This document shows positions 50,505 through 59,069 of a stretch of DNA of 64,000 nt, one piece after another. The DNA is from Promicromonospora panici (lineage in GTDB: Bacteria > Actinomycetota > Actinomycetes > Actinomycetales > Cellulomonadaceae). The translations under genes and the position numbers were made by a program. Under the pieces are notes generated by a model. That model did no database searches, was not told the DNA's origin, and saw only the letters and a program-made list of their open reading frames with translations. The stretch is from contig NZ_UWYY01000030.1 of assembly GCF_900608595.1 (NCBI RefSeq), positions 1 to 64,000 on the forward strand. The letters are read 5' to 3'. How positions within the stretch are numbered: the first letter of the stretch is position 1; each line of letters starts with the position of its first letter.

Positions 50505-50727
50505 GGGGAACCCCTTCATTCGGCACGGCCCTCTCCACAGCCACCCCGTTGCAGCTGCATCCTCGAGTACCGCGACCGATCGTACCCAAAAATTCTTACA
50601 GTGGAAGATTCTGGGCGGGATGTAGCGTGCCCGTCATGCTCTTCGTCCTTGCCGCGACCGTCCTGCAGGGCACGGTGGCCGCGCTCCTGGGGGAATCCGG
50701 TTCGCTCGGCGTCCGGCCCGGGGCAGC

Positions 50728-51933
50728 TCAGGCCGGTGCGGAATCCGCGCCCAGGGCCAGGGCCGCGATGAAGCCGCCGACGAAGGTGTCACCGAGCCCG
50801 ATCGTGGTCGGGGTAGGCGTCGTCAGGGCGAGAGCGGGCCGGCACGCGAGCCGGGCACCGAACCGGCGCTCGAGCTCCTGCGCGAAGTCGGCGCCGCGCG
50901 CGGGCGGATCCAGCGCGGCGGTGCGGGCGTAGTCGTCGGCCGTCTGGCCGTCGCCCACGAGGTAGCGCGTGCTCGCCATCAGGATTCCGCCGCGGACAGC
51001 GCCGGCGAGCTCCTGGGCGCGCTCGCCCAGGGCCAGGGCCCAGTACTTCGTGTGGATCACGAGGCAGCGCGCCGGGATCAGTGTCGCGATGTCGTGCAGG
51101 CCCTGCTCGACGGCGTCGGCATCGAGGAGATCGAACCGGCGGCCGAGGTAGGCGAACAGCTCGTCCTCGTTGAGCGAGTACACGCTGACGGCAGGTGCCA
51201 TCGCCGCGCGGGCGCGGAGGCTGAACGCCGGCTCGTGGTAGCCGGCGTCCTCGAAGATCGAGACCCCGCCGGCCGGGACGGCCTTGAGCAGCCGCTCGAT
51301 GTGCCGGAGGCGGTCCTCGAGCAGGACCGGGTCCTGGATCGTGTTGAATCCCGACACCAGGAACACCCCGGCATCCGGCACGAGCGTGTCGAGCTCGTCG
51401 CTCAGCACGAGCTCCCGGTTGGGCCTGTCGTTGACGTAGATCAGGCGGTTCGGGTGCTCGGTGATGATCTCGGCGTCACCCACGCGGATCGTCGCGCCCG
51501 CCGGGTACTGCACGATCAGGTGCGGCTCGGTCGAGTCCTGGTCGGCGCTGCACACGTACGAGACGCCGTCGGGCAGCAGCCGGCGCACGTGATCGTCGAT
51601 GCTGACCAGGTGCACGAGCGAGCCGACGCCGAGCGAGCGCATGGCGATCGCCGCCCGCACGCACGTGCCGCCCAGGGTCACCCGGGTGTCGAACCGGGCG
51701 GCGAACGCGTCGAGGATCGCCGAGCTCGCGACGAAGCGTTCCCCGCCGACGCCGTCCCGCAGGTAGCCGAGGATCGAGACGACGAGGCTGCGCTCGTCGA
51801 CCACCGGGATCGTGGCATCCAGCTCGGATGCCACGATCCCGTGGTGCGCCGCGAGCGACTCGAGCACCCGGGCGTCCCAGGTGAGCTCGTAGTCGACGGT
51901 CCCGCCGAGGCCCAGCACTATCGAGTCGCTCAT
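50728..51933 (-). CDS. ADP-dependent phosphofructokinase/glucokinase-family sugar kinase
   Basis: A 401-residue protein of the ADP-dependent kinase family (ADP-PFK/GK), a ribokinase-fold family best known in archaea. Evidence is the catalytic C-terminal GLGDTFVGGFIAAL, VFLVSGFNTIQD in the centre, LGGTCVRAAIAMRSLGVGSL, and the long size compared with usual PfkB. It lies nine bases before an aldolase gene's stop on the same strand in a sugar-import locus. Phosphoryl donor and substrate are not proven; its donor could be ADP or ATP. Confidence 0.72.
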   Translation of the reverse strand: MSDSIVLGLGGTVDYELTWDARVLESLAAHHGIVASELDATIPVVDERSLVVSILGYLRDGVGGERFVASSAILDAFAARFDTRVTLGGTCVRAAIAMRSLGVGSLVHLVSIDDHVRRLLPDGVSYVCSADQDSTEPHLIVQYPAGATIRVGDAEIITEHPNRLIYVNDRPNRELVLSDELDTLVPDAGVFLVSGFNTIQDPVLLEDRLRHIERLLKAVPAGGVSIFEDAGYHEPAFSLRARAAMAPAVSVYSLNEDELFAYLGRRFDLLDADAVEQGLHDIATLIPARCLVIHTKYWALALGERAQELAGAVRGGILMASTRYLVGDGQTADDYARTAALDPPARGADFAQELERRFGARLACRPALALTTPTPTTIGLGDTFVGGFIAALALGADSAPA

Positions 51934-51942
51934 GTACGGCTT

Positions 51943-52806
51943 TCAGTAGAGGGTTGCCTGGCCCGCGGCGTCGAAGAGGTGGATCTTCTGGGCGGCGGTG
52001 ACCTTGAGGGCGGCGATCGGCTCGGGCTGGATCGCGTTGGGCTCGCGTAGCTTGCGGTCGGTGCCGAGGACCTCGCGCATGCGCTCGTGATAGGCCACCT
52101 TGATGTCGCTCGAGATGTTGATCTTGTTGACGCCGAGCTTGACGGACTGGCCGATCTCCTCGTCCGGGTTGGACGAGCCGCCGTGCAGCACCAGGGGGAT
52201 GCCGACGACGCCCTTGATCTCGCGCAGCAGGTCGAGCTTGAGCTCCGGACTCTTCTCCGCCGGGTAGAGGCCGTGCGACGTGCCGATCGCGATCGCGAGG
52301 CTGTCGACGCCGGTCTCCTGCACGAAGCGCAGGGCGTCGGCGGGGTCGGTGTAGGTGATCTCGGCGGCGCCGGCCTCGCCGTAGCTGTCGTTGGCGCCGA
52401 TCGTGCCGAGCTCGCCCTCGACCGACACCCCCACGACGTGGGCGGTGTCGACGACCCTCTTCGTGATCGCCACGTTCTCCTCGAACGGCAGCAGCGACGC
52501 GTCGATCATGACCGACGTGAAGCCGGCCTGGATCGCGACGAGCATCTGCTCGTACGTACCGCCGTGGTCCCAGTGGATGACGACGGGCACCCGCGAGCGG
52601 TGCGCCCGCGAGCGGATGGCCTGGATCAGGTCCGTCGTCACGTGGCTCACCTCGTCGGGATGTATCGCGATGATGACGGGAGCCTCGAGCTCCTCGCTGA
52701 TGTCCATGATTCCGGTGAACATGGCCCAGTCGCTGATGTTGAACGCCGGGACCGCGAAGTTGTTCGCGTTGGCGACGTCGAGCAGAGCCTTACCGTTGAT
52801 GAGCAC
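51943..52806 (-). CDS. Class II ketose-bisphosphate aldolase (GatY/KbaY/Fba type)
   Basis: A 287-residue zinc aldolase. Zinc-binding and catalytic motifs are NISDWAMFTGI at the start, VIHWDHGG (about 80, zinc histidine), GELGTIGANDSY and VLHGGSSNPDEEIGQSVKLGVNKINISSDI. Members cleave tagatose- or fructose-1,6-bisphosphate to DHAP and glyceraldehyde 3-phosphate. It follows the importer permeases and precedes the ADP-type kinase gene, so the two may act in sequence on the imported sugar. Confidence 0.9.
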   Translation of the reverse strand: MLINGKALLDVANANNFAVPAFNISDWAMFTGIMDISEELEAPVIIAIHPDEVSHVTTDLIQAIRSRAHRSRVPVVIHWDHGGTYEQMLVAIQAGFTSVMIDASLLPFEENVAITKRVVDTAHVVGVSVEGELGTIGANDSYGEAGAAEITYTDPADALRFVQETGVDSLAIAIGTSHGLYPAEKSPELKLDLLREIKGVVGIPLVLHGGSSNPDEEIGQSVKLGVNKINISSDIKVAYHERMREVLGTDRKLREPNAIQPEPIAALKVTAAQKIHLFDAAGQATLY

Positions 52807-52852
52807 TGTGTGTTCTCCGATGCTTGTTTCCGGGGATGGGTCGAGGGGCCGG

Positions 52853-53707
52853 TCAGCTCTTCACCGATCCGGAGGTGAGGCCGCTGATGAAGTAGCGCTG
52901 GAAGAAGAGGAAGAGGACGAGCACCGGGATCGACCCGAGGATGCTCATCGCCATGAGCTCGTTCCACTCGTACGAGTGCTGGCCCATGAGCAGCTGGATG
53001 CCGATCGGAACCGTGCGCATGTCCTGCGTGCGGGTCAGCGTGAGCGCGAACAGGTACTCGTTCCACGCGATCATGAACGTGTAGACGCCGACCGAGACGA
53101 TCCCGGGCACCGACACCGGCACGAGCACGCGCCACAGGGCCGTCATCGACCCCGCGCCGTCCATACGGACGGCCTCGTCCAGCTCCTTGGGGATCGTGTT
53201 GAGGTAGCCGGTCATCATGACGATGGCGTACGGCAGCGTGAACACCATGTAGGTGAGGATCAGCCCGGGATACGTGTTGTACAGGCCGAGCGCGACCACG
53301 ATGCCGAAGTACGGGATCAGCAGCGTGATCGGCGGGACCGCCTGCACGCTGACGATCACCATGTTGATCGGCCTCTTGCCCGCGAAGTCGAACCGGCTGA
53401 AGGCGTAGGCCGCGTGGATCGCCACCAGCAGCGTGAGCACCGTGACCGACAATGACACCACGTAGCTGTTGACGAAGAACCGCACCTTCTCGGGATCGCT
53501 GAAGATCGCGGCGTAGGCGTCGAACGAGAAGCCGTCGGTGATCAGCCGGGGCGGGAGCTCGAAGATCTCAGTGTTCGACTTGAACGAGCTCGCGAGCATC
53601 CACAGCACGGGTGCCGCGGCGAAGATCGCCCCGAGCACGAGGCCGATGACGACACCGACCCGCTGGCGCGACCGCCGGCGCTCCATCGTGGTCCTGGTCT
53701 CGGACAT
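52853..53707 (-). CDS. ABC sugar importer permease (MalG type)
   Basis: A 284-residue permease with six helices. The EAA loop is ELDEAVRMDGAGSMTALWRVL, near residue 185, and the C-terminus FQRYFISGLTSGSVKS is typical. The start MSETRTTMERRRSRQ is two bases after the first permease stop. There is no ATPase gene in the locus. Confidence 0.9.
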   Translation of the reverse strand: MSETRTTMERRRSRQRVGVVIGLVLGAIFAAAPVLWMLASSFKSNTEIFELPPRLITDGFSFDAYAAIFSDPEKVRFFVNSYVVSLSVTVLTLLVAIHAAYAFSRFDFAGKRPINMVIVSVQAVPPITLLIPYFGIVVALGLYNTYPGLILTYMVFTLPYAIVMMTGYLNTIPKELDEAVRMDGAGSMTALWRVLVPVSVPGIVSVGVYTFMIAWNEYLFALTLTRTQDMRTVPIGIQLLMGQHSYEWNELMAMSILGSIPVLVLFLFFQRYFISGLTSGSVKS

Positions 53708-53709
53708 GG

Positions 53710-54630
53710 TCAGTCCCCCGCCCTCTGGTGACGCACGTAGAAGAACGCGAGCACCATCGACATGAGCAGCACCAGCACCGCGCTCGTGGACGCGAGCGAG
53801 AACTCGTAGCGGCTGAACGCGAGCTTGTAGGTGTACGTGCTGAGCATCTCGGTCACGTTGACGGGCCCGCCGCCTGTCGTCATCCAGATCAGCGCGAACT
53901 GCTGCGAGGTCCAGATGAGGTCGAGCAGCGTCAGGCTGATGATGATCGGCCTGAGCTGAGGGATCGTCACGTTCCAGAACCGCTGCCAGGCGCTGGCGCC
54001 GTCCACCGTCGCCGCCTCGTGCAGCTGGGCGGGGACGCCCTGGAGACCCGCGAGCAGGCTCACCATGAAGAACGGGTAGCCGGCCCAGATGTTGATGAAC
54101 GTGACGGTGCCGAGCGCGAGGGCCGGCGAGGCGAGCCATTCGACATCAGTGCTCAGCAGGTAGTTGATGACGCCGTTGGGGGCGAGCAGCATCCGCCACA
54201 GCACTGCGATCACGGCCGCAGTGAACAGCCACGGAAGGATGTACAGGGCGCGGAAGATCGCACGCGGGATGTTGCCGATGAGCGGGCTGTTGAGCAGCAT
54301 CGCGAAGCAGAGGCCGATCACGAGGTGTGCGGCGACGCTGCCGACCGTGAAGAAGAGGGTGTTGCCGGTCGCGGTCAGGAACACGCTGTCGGTGAGGACC
54401 GTGACGAAGTTGTCGACGCCGACGAGCTCCGGCGTCGCGTTCAGGATCACGTTGTCCATGAACGAGTAGCCGACGACGAGGACGACCGGGATGATCATCA
54501 GTACGAACATCAGGGCGAGGGTCGGCGCCAGGAACCCGTACGGCTCGGCGGTCCTGCTCAGCGGCCGGCGCCTGCGCGGCGGCTCTGGGGTCGCGGCCTG
54601 CGGGGCGGGCGCGACGATCACGTCTTGCAT
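53710..54630 (-). CDS. ABC sugar importer permease (MalF type)
   Basis: A 306-residue permease with a charged, Pro-rich N-terminal tail and six helices. The EAA loop QLHEAATVDGASAWQRFWNV runs into TIPQLRP, near residue 205, followed by FALIWMTTGGGPVNVTE. A GC-rich hairpin separates it from the binding-protein gene upstream, consistent with lower expression of the membrane part. Confidence 0.9.
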   Translation of the reverse strand: MQDVIVAPAPQAATPEPPRRRRPLSRTAEPYGFLAPTLALMFVLMIIPVVLVVGYSFMDNVILNATPELVGVDNFVTVLTDSVFLTATGNTLFFTVGSVAAHLVIGLCFAMLLNSPLIGNIPRAIFRALYILPWLFTAAVIAVLWRMLLAPNGVINYLLSTDVEWLASPALALGTVTFINIWAGYPFFMVSLLAGLQGVPAQLHEAATVDGASAWQRFWNVTIPQLRPIIISLTLLDLIWTSQQFALIWMTTGGGPVNVTEMLSTYTYKLAFSRYEFSLASTSAVLVLLMSMVLAFFYVRHQRAGD

Positions 54631-54653
54631 AGCTCGCTGCTCCTCCTGTGAGG

Positions 54654-54686
54654 CGCCGTGCCGCGGTCGAGGGCCGCGGCACGGCG
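54654..54686 (-). terminator. Hairpin between binding-protein and permease genes
   Basis: A perfect 13-bp stem (CGCCGTGCCGCGG at 54654-54666 with 54674-54686) and a seven-base loop, in the 72-base gap after the binding-protein stop. No T-run. It probably acts as a partial terminator or mRNA stabiliser that raises binding-protein expression over that of the permeases. Confidence 0.65.
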
Positions 54687-54702
54687 TGGAATCGCCGGGG
54701 AC

Positions 54703-55995
54703 CTAGAACTCCGCTTCCCACGCGGCCTGGGTCTTGTCCAGCATTTCCTCGGTCGTCTGTCCGCCGTCCAGGAGGACCTGGAACTGCTCGCCGAAGAGGC
54801 GCATCAGCTGCTCGGCGACGGGCAGCCCCGTGAACTCGTTGGCGGGGTAGCCGGCCTGGTAGATCTCGAACGCGTCGGCGAAGAGCTCGTCGTCGGCCAC
54901 GAAGTCCGGCGTCGAGGTCTTGTTGCCCGGGAACGCGCCCGCGATCGAGGACAGCTCCGCGTTGGTCTCCTGGCTCATCAGGAACTCGATCAGCTTGAAG
55001 GCCTCCTCCGGGTGCTCCGAGCTCTCGGCGACGCCGATGCCCCAGGACGCGTAGGGGATGCCGCGCTCGCCCTCGTAGCCGTCCTCGGCGGGGACCGCCG
55101 AGACCGAGAACTCGAGGTCGGGGTTGGCCTCGCGGATGAGGTTGATGTGCGCCAGCGAGTCGATCATCATGCCGACGCGACCGTTCGTGAACTCCTCGAC
55201 CTTGTCCTGCTCCTTCATCGTGAAGGAGCCGGGGGCGATGACGCCGTCGTCCCACAGGCCCTGTACGAAGTCGACCGTGGACGCGACGTCGTCGTTCGTG
55301 ACGTCAGGCCCGCCGTCGGCGAGCATCGTGCCGCCCGAGGCCCAGGTCCAGGACATGACGTCGTTCTGGATGCCGTTGGGGGTCTCGAGCGAGAGCGGGA
55401 GGATCCAGCCGGACGTGTCGTCACCGAGGTCGGTGACCGCGGCTGCCGCCTCCGCGAACTCCGTGCGGTTCTTCGGGGGTGCCTTCACGCCGGCGTCCGC
55501 CAGGAGGGCGTCGTTGGTGAACATGGGGTAGACGAAGTTGACGACCGGGATCATGTAGGTGGAGCCGTCGACCTGGACCTGGCTGGCCAGCTCGCTGTCG
55601 TCGTACCCGGCCTCCTCCATGAGCGCGGACAGGTCCGTGATGACGCCCTGCGACGCGAAGTCGCTGACCCAGGCCCCGTCGAGACCGACGACGTCGGGCA
55701 TCGTGCGCGAGGCGGCGCCCGCGAAGAGCTGCTCCTTGGTGGCGGCGTAGGGCCCGCTGATCAGCTCGACCTTGATGCCGGGGTTCTGCTTCTCGAACTC
55801 GTCCATGAGGGCCCGGAACTCGCCGTCGGGCAGCTCGGGCTCCCACCACTGGGCGAACTCGATGGTGACGTCGCCGCCCGATTCGCCGCTGTCGCCTCCG
55901 CCTGCGCATCCGGCCACGGCGAGCAGTCCGAACGTGGCGGCGGTGACACCGGCGGCCTGGACGATGCGACGCCTGACTTGAGCTTCGTTGCTCAT
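54703..55995 (-). CDS. ABC sugar importer, substrate-binding lipoprotein
   Basis: A 430-residue family 1 solute-binding lipoprotein. A twin-Arg-like start (MSNEAQVRRRIVQAAG) is followed by a hydrophobic run and a lipobox GLLAVAGC (cysteine near 28). The N-lobe has TIEFAQWWEPELPDGEFRALMDEF and MPDVVGLDGAWVSDFA. The C-terminus ends TQAAWEAEF. The ATG at 55995 has GAGGAG in front; an ATG four codons upstream is less likely. A DeoR gene diverges. Confidence 0.9.
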   Translation of the reverse strand: MSNEAQVRRRIVQAAGVTAATFGLLAVAGCAGGGDSGESGGDVTIEFAQWWEPELPDGEFRALMDEFEKQNPGIKVELISGPYAATKEQLFAGAASRTMPDVVGLDGAWVSDFASQGVITDLSALMEEAGYDDSELASQVQVDGSTYMIPVVNFVYPMFTNDALLADAGVKAPPKNRTEFAEAAAAVTDLGDDTSGWILPLSLETPNGIQNDVMSWTWASGGTMLADGGPDVTNDDVASTVDFVQGLWDDGVIAPGSFTMKEQDKVEEFTNGRVGMMIDSLAHINLIREANPDLEFSVSAVPAEDGYEGERGIPYASWGIGVAESSEHPEEAFKLIEFLMSQETNAELSSIAGAFPGNKTSTPDFVADDELFADAFEIYQAGYPANEFTGLPVAEQLMRLFGEQFQVLLDGGQTTEEMLDKTQAAWEAEF

Positions 55996-56043
55996 CTCAC
56001 TCCTCATTCCGATCCGTGCTGTTCTGCGCTGTTCTTTGCGCGT

Positions 56044-56065
56044 TACTGCAACTTTTGAGACAGTA
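56044..56065. promoter_or_regulatory. Possible DeoR operator between the SBP and DeoR genes
   Basis: TACTG (56044-56048) and CAGTA (56061-56065) are inverted with 12 bases between, containing CTTTTGA. A second short palindrome, AGAAATTTCT (56195-56204), lies just before the DeoR ATG. The 211-base divergent gap is relatively A/T rich here. Which site DeoR binds is not known. Confidence 0.4.
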
Positions 56066-56206
56066 GCCCCGGCAGGCACGGAGGTCAAGGTTCGACGTCG
56101 ATCGGCTCTATCTCGGGGTTCTACTGCCTATGTGTCCATTTCCGGGGTTGCCGTTTCCTGCGGCGGAAGTCGCGTCCCGGTGCCGTCATATGCTAGAAAT
56201 TTCTGC

Positions 56207-57019
56207 ATGAGCAACAGCGACGACGCGGGAGAACGGGCGCGTCAGCTGCCCGCGGGACGGCGCGCCGCCCTCGCCGACTACGTCGGACGGCACGGCCAGG
56301 TCACCGTCGCGCAGCTCGCCGAGCGCTTCGACGTGTCGATCGACACCGTGCGTCGCGACCTCGACCAGCTCGACACCGAGGGCCTGCTGATCCGCACCCA
56401 CGGCGGCGCGGTGAGCGTGTCGTCCACGGCCCCGAAGGACAGCGGCCTCGACGTCCGGCTGCGTATGCAGGTCGAGGAGAAGGAGGCGATCGCGCGCCGC
56501 GCGGTCGAGATCGTCTCCGACGGTTCGGTGGTGATGCTCAACGGCGGCACCACCAACCTGGCGGTCGCTCGCAACCTGCGTAACCACCGCGACCTGACGA
56601 TCGCCACGAACAACCTACGGCTCCCCGCGGAGATCCCGCCGAAGGCATACCGCGACCTCTACGTGTTCGGCGGCTCCGTGCGCTCGATCACGCAGACGAC
56701 CACCGGTCCGGTGAGCTTCCAGGTCGACGAGAACGGCGAGCAGATCGCGGTGCAGGCGGATCTCGCCCTGATCGCCGTCGGCGCCGTGTCGACCGCGGGG
56801 TACTCGACGAGCAACCTCGGCGACGCCGCGATGATGGCGGCCATGATGGACCACGCGACCAAGGTCGCCGTCCTCGCCGACTCGACCAAGCTCGGACGCC
56901 GGCTGTTCGCCAAGGTCGCGGACCTAGGCCGCGCCGACTACTTCATCTGCGACACCCGGCCGCCGGACGACATCGCCGACGCGCTCAAGTCCGGTGAGGT
57001 GGAGATCCTCACGCCGTGA
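56207..57019 (+). CDS. DeoR/GlpR-family transcriptional regulator
   Basis: A 270-residue DeoR protein. The helix-turn-helix VTVAQLAERFDVSIDTVRRDLDQLDTEGLLIRTHGG is at about residues 27-62. The DeoR effector domain follows, with LNGGTTNLAVARNL and VLADSTKLGRRLFAKVADL (sugar-phosphate binding). It diverges from the sugar-import operon and probably represses it, released by a phosphorylated sugar intermediate. Confidence 0.88.
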   Translation: MSNSDDAGERARQLPAGRRAALADYVGRHGQVTVAQLAERFDVSIDTVRRDLDQLDTEGLLIRTHGGAVSVSSTAPKDSGLDVRLRMQVEEKEAIARRAVEIVSDGSVVMLNGGTTNLAVARNLRNHRDLTIATNNLRLPAEIPPKAYRDLYVFGGSVRSITQTTTGPVSFQVDENGEQIAVQADLALIAVGAVSTAGYSTSNLGDAAMMAAMMDHATKVAVLADSTKLGRRLFAKVADLGRADYFICDTRPPDDIADALKSGEVEILTP

Positions 57020-57191
57020 CGGCACGGCGGCCGCGACCGCCCGCTCCAGCCGGTGCCACGGTTGTACGCGGATGGCAGAAAGGCGCGCGGAGTCCAGCGA
57101 GAAGACATAAAATCGAACAAACGTCCGCAGCAGTGGCGTGGTTGATCATCTTGGTTGGCGAATGCCTGAGTGAAGTGAGGAGTGTGCCCGT

Positions 57192-59069
57192 ATGTATCAA
57201 GCGCTGTCTGATGACGGCAGAGTCGGCGCCCTCCTGGACGCGGGGACCCCGCATGACGGAATCCCGGGCGAGCTGGTCATGCATGACGGGCGGCTGGTGC
57301 GTCTCGTCCCCGACGACGCAGTCCCTGACGTACCTGACGACGTGCTGCCGTACGACGTCATGCCCGACTGCCCGCCCGACGAAACCGGCGCGCCAGACTG
57401 GCCACCAGACGTGGTGCCGGTGGTGTTCTGGCCGGTCGAGCTGCTGCGCCAGGCACTGGCCAGTGCGCCGGGCACGCGGCTGGCCCAGGTCGTCGCCGAC
57501 GTTGTCGACGAGGACGCCGGTCTGGTGGCCGACCTACCCGATGACGCACTGGGCGACCTGTCCGTCGCGTGCGGTCGCCTGCAGTCGTGGGCAGCGGGTG
57601 TCCAGGCGCAGGTCGTAGCCGAACGCGCCAGGAGAGAAACCCACCCGTTGGCGCACAGCTCGCTGGTCGGGCAGGTCACCGCCGAGCTGGTCGTGACCGA
57701 GCCCGAGGGCACCGAGGTCGTGGTCCGGGCAGAGTCCGGCGCCCAGCACCCGAGCGTGATCCAGGCCCTGGTCGCGGGCCGGATCGACGTACGCAAGGCG
57801 CACACCCTGCTGCGGTCCGCGTCCCAGCTGACCGTCGCCGAGCGCGCCGAGGCGATCCGCCGGTACCTGCCCCACGCGCCACGACGGACGTGGAAGTGGC
57901 TGCAGCGCAAGATGCTCGCGTTCGCGAAGAACCGGCACGGCGCCGCCCAGACTGCGAAAGCCGAGGCGGCCCGACGGTCCGTGCACGTGGACCGGGCGGA
58001 GAACGACATGGGCTGGCTGTCCGCCTACCTGCCCGCGACCGACGCCGCAGCCGTCTGGGGCGTCGTGGACGACATGGCCCACCAGCTCCGCCACGCCACC
58101 GGCGAGGACCGCACCCTGGGACAACTGCGCGCCGACTCCCTGACCGGCATCATCACCGGCCGCCTCCTACCCGCCGACCGCTTCACCCACACCGACACCG
58201 ACACCGACGAAGAGACCGACACCGACACCGCTGGCACCGACGCGGACGGCGCTACCCAGGCGCCGGTGTGCACCTGCGGCGGCAAGACACCCGTCCAACA
58301 AGTCGTCGTGCAGGAAATCGTGCAACCCGTCCGGATCACACCGACCCGCCCCGTCATCCGGGTCACCATCCCGGCCAGCACCCTCCTCGGCCTGAACGAC
58401 GCCCCAGGCGACCTGACCGGATACGGACCCATCCCCGCCGAGACCGCTGCAGCCATCGCCCAGGACGCGACCTGGCAACGCCTGCTCACCGACCCCGTCA
58501 CCGGGATCCTGACCGACTACTCCACCACCACCTACCAACCCGGCACAGTCCTACGCGCAGCCGTCGAAGCCCGCGACAAGACCTGCACCTTCGGCTGGTG
58601 CGACACCACGGCCAGCCAATGCGACCTGGACCACATCCAACCCTTCAACCACGACCACAACAACGACCAGACCACGACCACGCACACGCACACGCACACG
58701 AACACGAACGAGAACACGAGCAAGAACAGGAGCAAGGACGCCGGGCAGGAACAGACCCGCGCCCACAACCTCCACCCCCTGTGCCGCAAGCACCACCTGC
58801 TCAAAACCCACGCCGGCTGGGGCATCGTCCGCGACCCCGACACCGGGATCACCACCTGGACCACCCCCACCGGACGGGCCTATACCCGCCCACCCACCGT
58901 CCTGGACACCCACATCGACCTCGACGACATCGACCCCGACACCAGCCACGACCTCACCCTCCGAGCACTCACCGGGCAGCGCCTTCCCCGCACCTACCTG
59001 ACCACCGAACCAGGAGCTGTACCCACCGCTCCGATCAGCCCTCCTGCCCCCGGGCAACCGCCCTTCTGA
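57192..59069 (+). CDS. DUF222-HNH endonuclease domain protein (13E12 family), copy 2
   Basis: A 625-residue protein. Residues about 70-300 are DUF222 (VFWPVELLRQALASAPG, AHTLLRSASQLTVAERAEAI). The HNH domain (about 460-545) has CTFGWCDTT, QCDLDHIQPFNHDH, the HNLHPLCRKHH pair and a Thr/Asn-rich insert between them. A Thr-Asp repeat lies near 335-350. GAGGAG is ten bases before the ATG. Its last 35 bases overlap the end of the convergent epimerase-like gene. Role unproven, nuclease-like. Confidence 0.85.
   Translation: MYQALSDDGRVGALLDAGTPHDGIPGELVMHDGRLVRLVPDDAVPDVPDDVLPYDVMPDCPPDETGAPDWPPDVVPVVFWPVELLRQALASAPGTRLAQVVADVVDEDAGLVADLPDDALGDLSVACGRLQSWAAGVQAQVVAERARRETHPLAHSSLVGQVTAELVVTEPEGTEVVVRAESGAQHPSVIQALVAGRIDVRKAHTLLRSASQLTVAERAEAIRRYLPHAPRRTWKWLQRKMLAFAKNRHGAAQTAKAEAARRSVHVDRAENDMGWLSAYLPATDAAAVWGVVDDMAHQLRHATGEDRTLGQLRADSLTGIITGRLLPADRFTHTDTDTDEETDTDTAGTDADGATQAPVCTCGGKTPVQQVVVQEIVQPVRITPTRPVIRVTIPASTLLGLNDAPGDLTGYGPIPAETAAAIAQDATWQRLLTDPVTGILTDYSTTTYQPGTVLRAAVEARDKTCTFGWCDTTASQCDLDHIQPFNHDHNNDQTTTTHTHTHTNTNENTSKNRSKDAGQEQTRAHNLHPLCRKHHLLKTHAGWGIVRDPDTGITTWTTPTGRAYTRPPTVLDTHIDLDDIDPDTSHDLTLRALTGQRLPRTYLTTEPGAVPTAPISPPAPGQPPF
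58675..58735 (+). repeat. Microsatellite-like CAC/ACG tract inside the HNH domain
   Basis: A run of CACGCACACGCACACG followed by AACACGAACGAGAACACGAG encodes a Thr/His then Thr/Asn/Glu-rich loop inserted between the HNH histidine and asparagine motifs. A similar ACCGAC tract lies at about 58188-58235. Slippage-prone sequence; length may vary among strains. Confidence 0.7.

Noticed and set aside
50560-50620. Operator-like AGAATCTT-N7-AAGAATTT before the TIM-barrel isomerase gene
   Set aside because: The arms match at only about six of eight positions, and the A/T-rich stretch may simply be a promoter.
50638-50932. Possible small plus-strand gene starting with a hydrophobic helix (MLFVLAATVLQGTVAALLG)
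   Set aside because: The first part is gene-like and may be a remnant, but most of the frame is antisense to the ADP-type kinase gene and there is no ribosome binding site.
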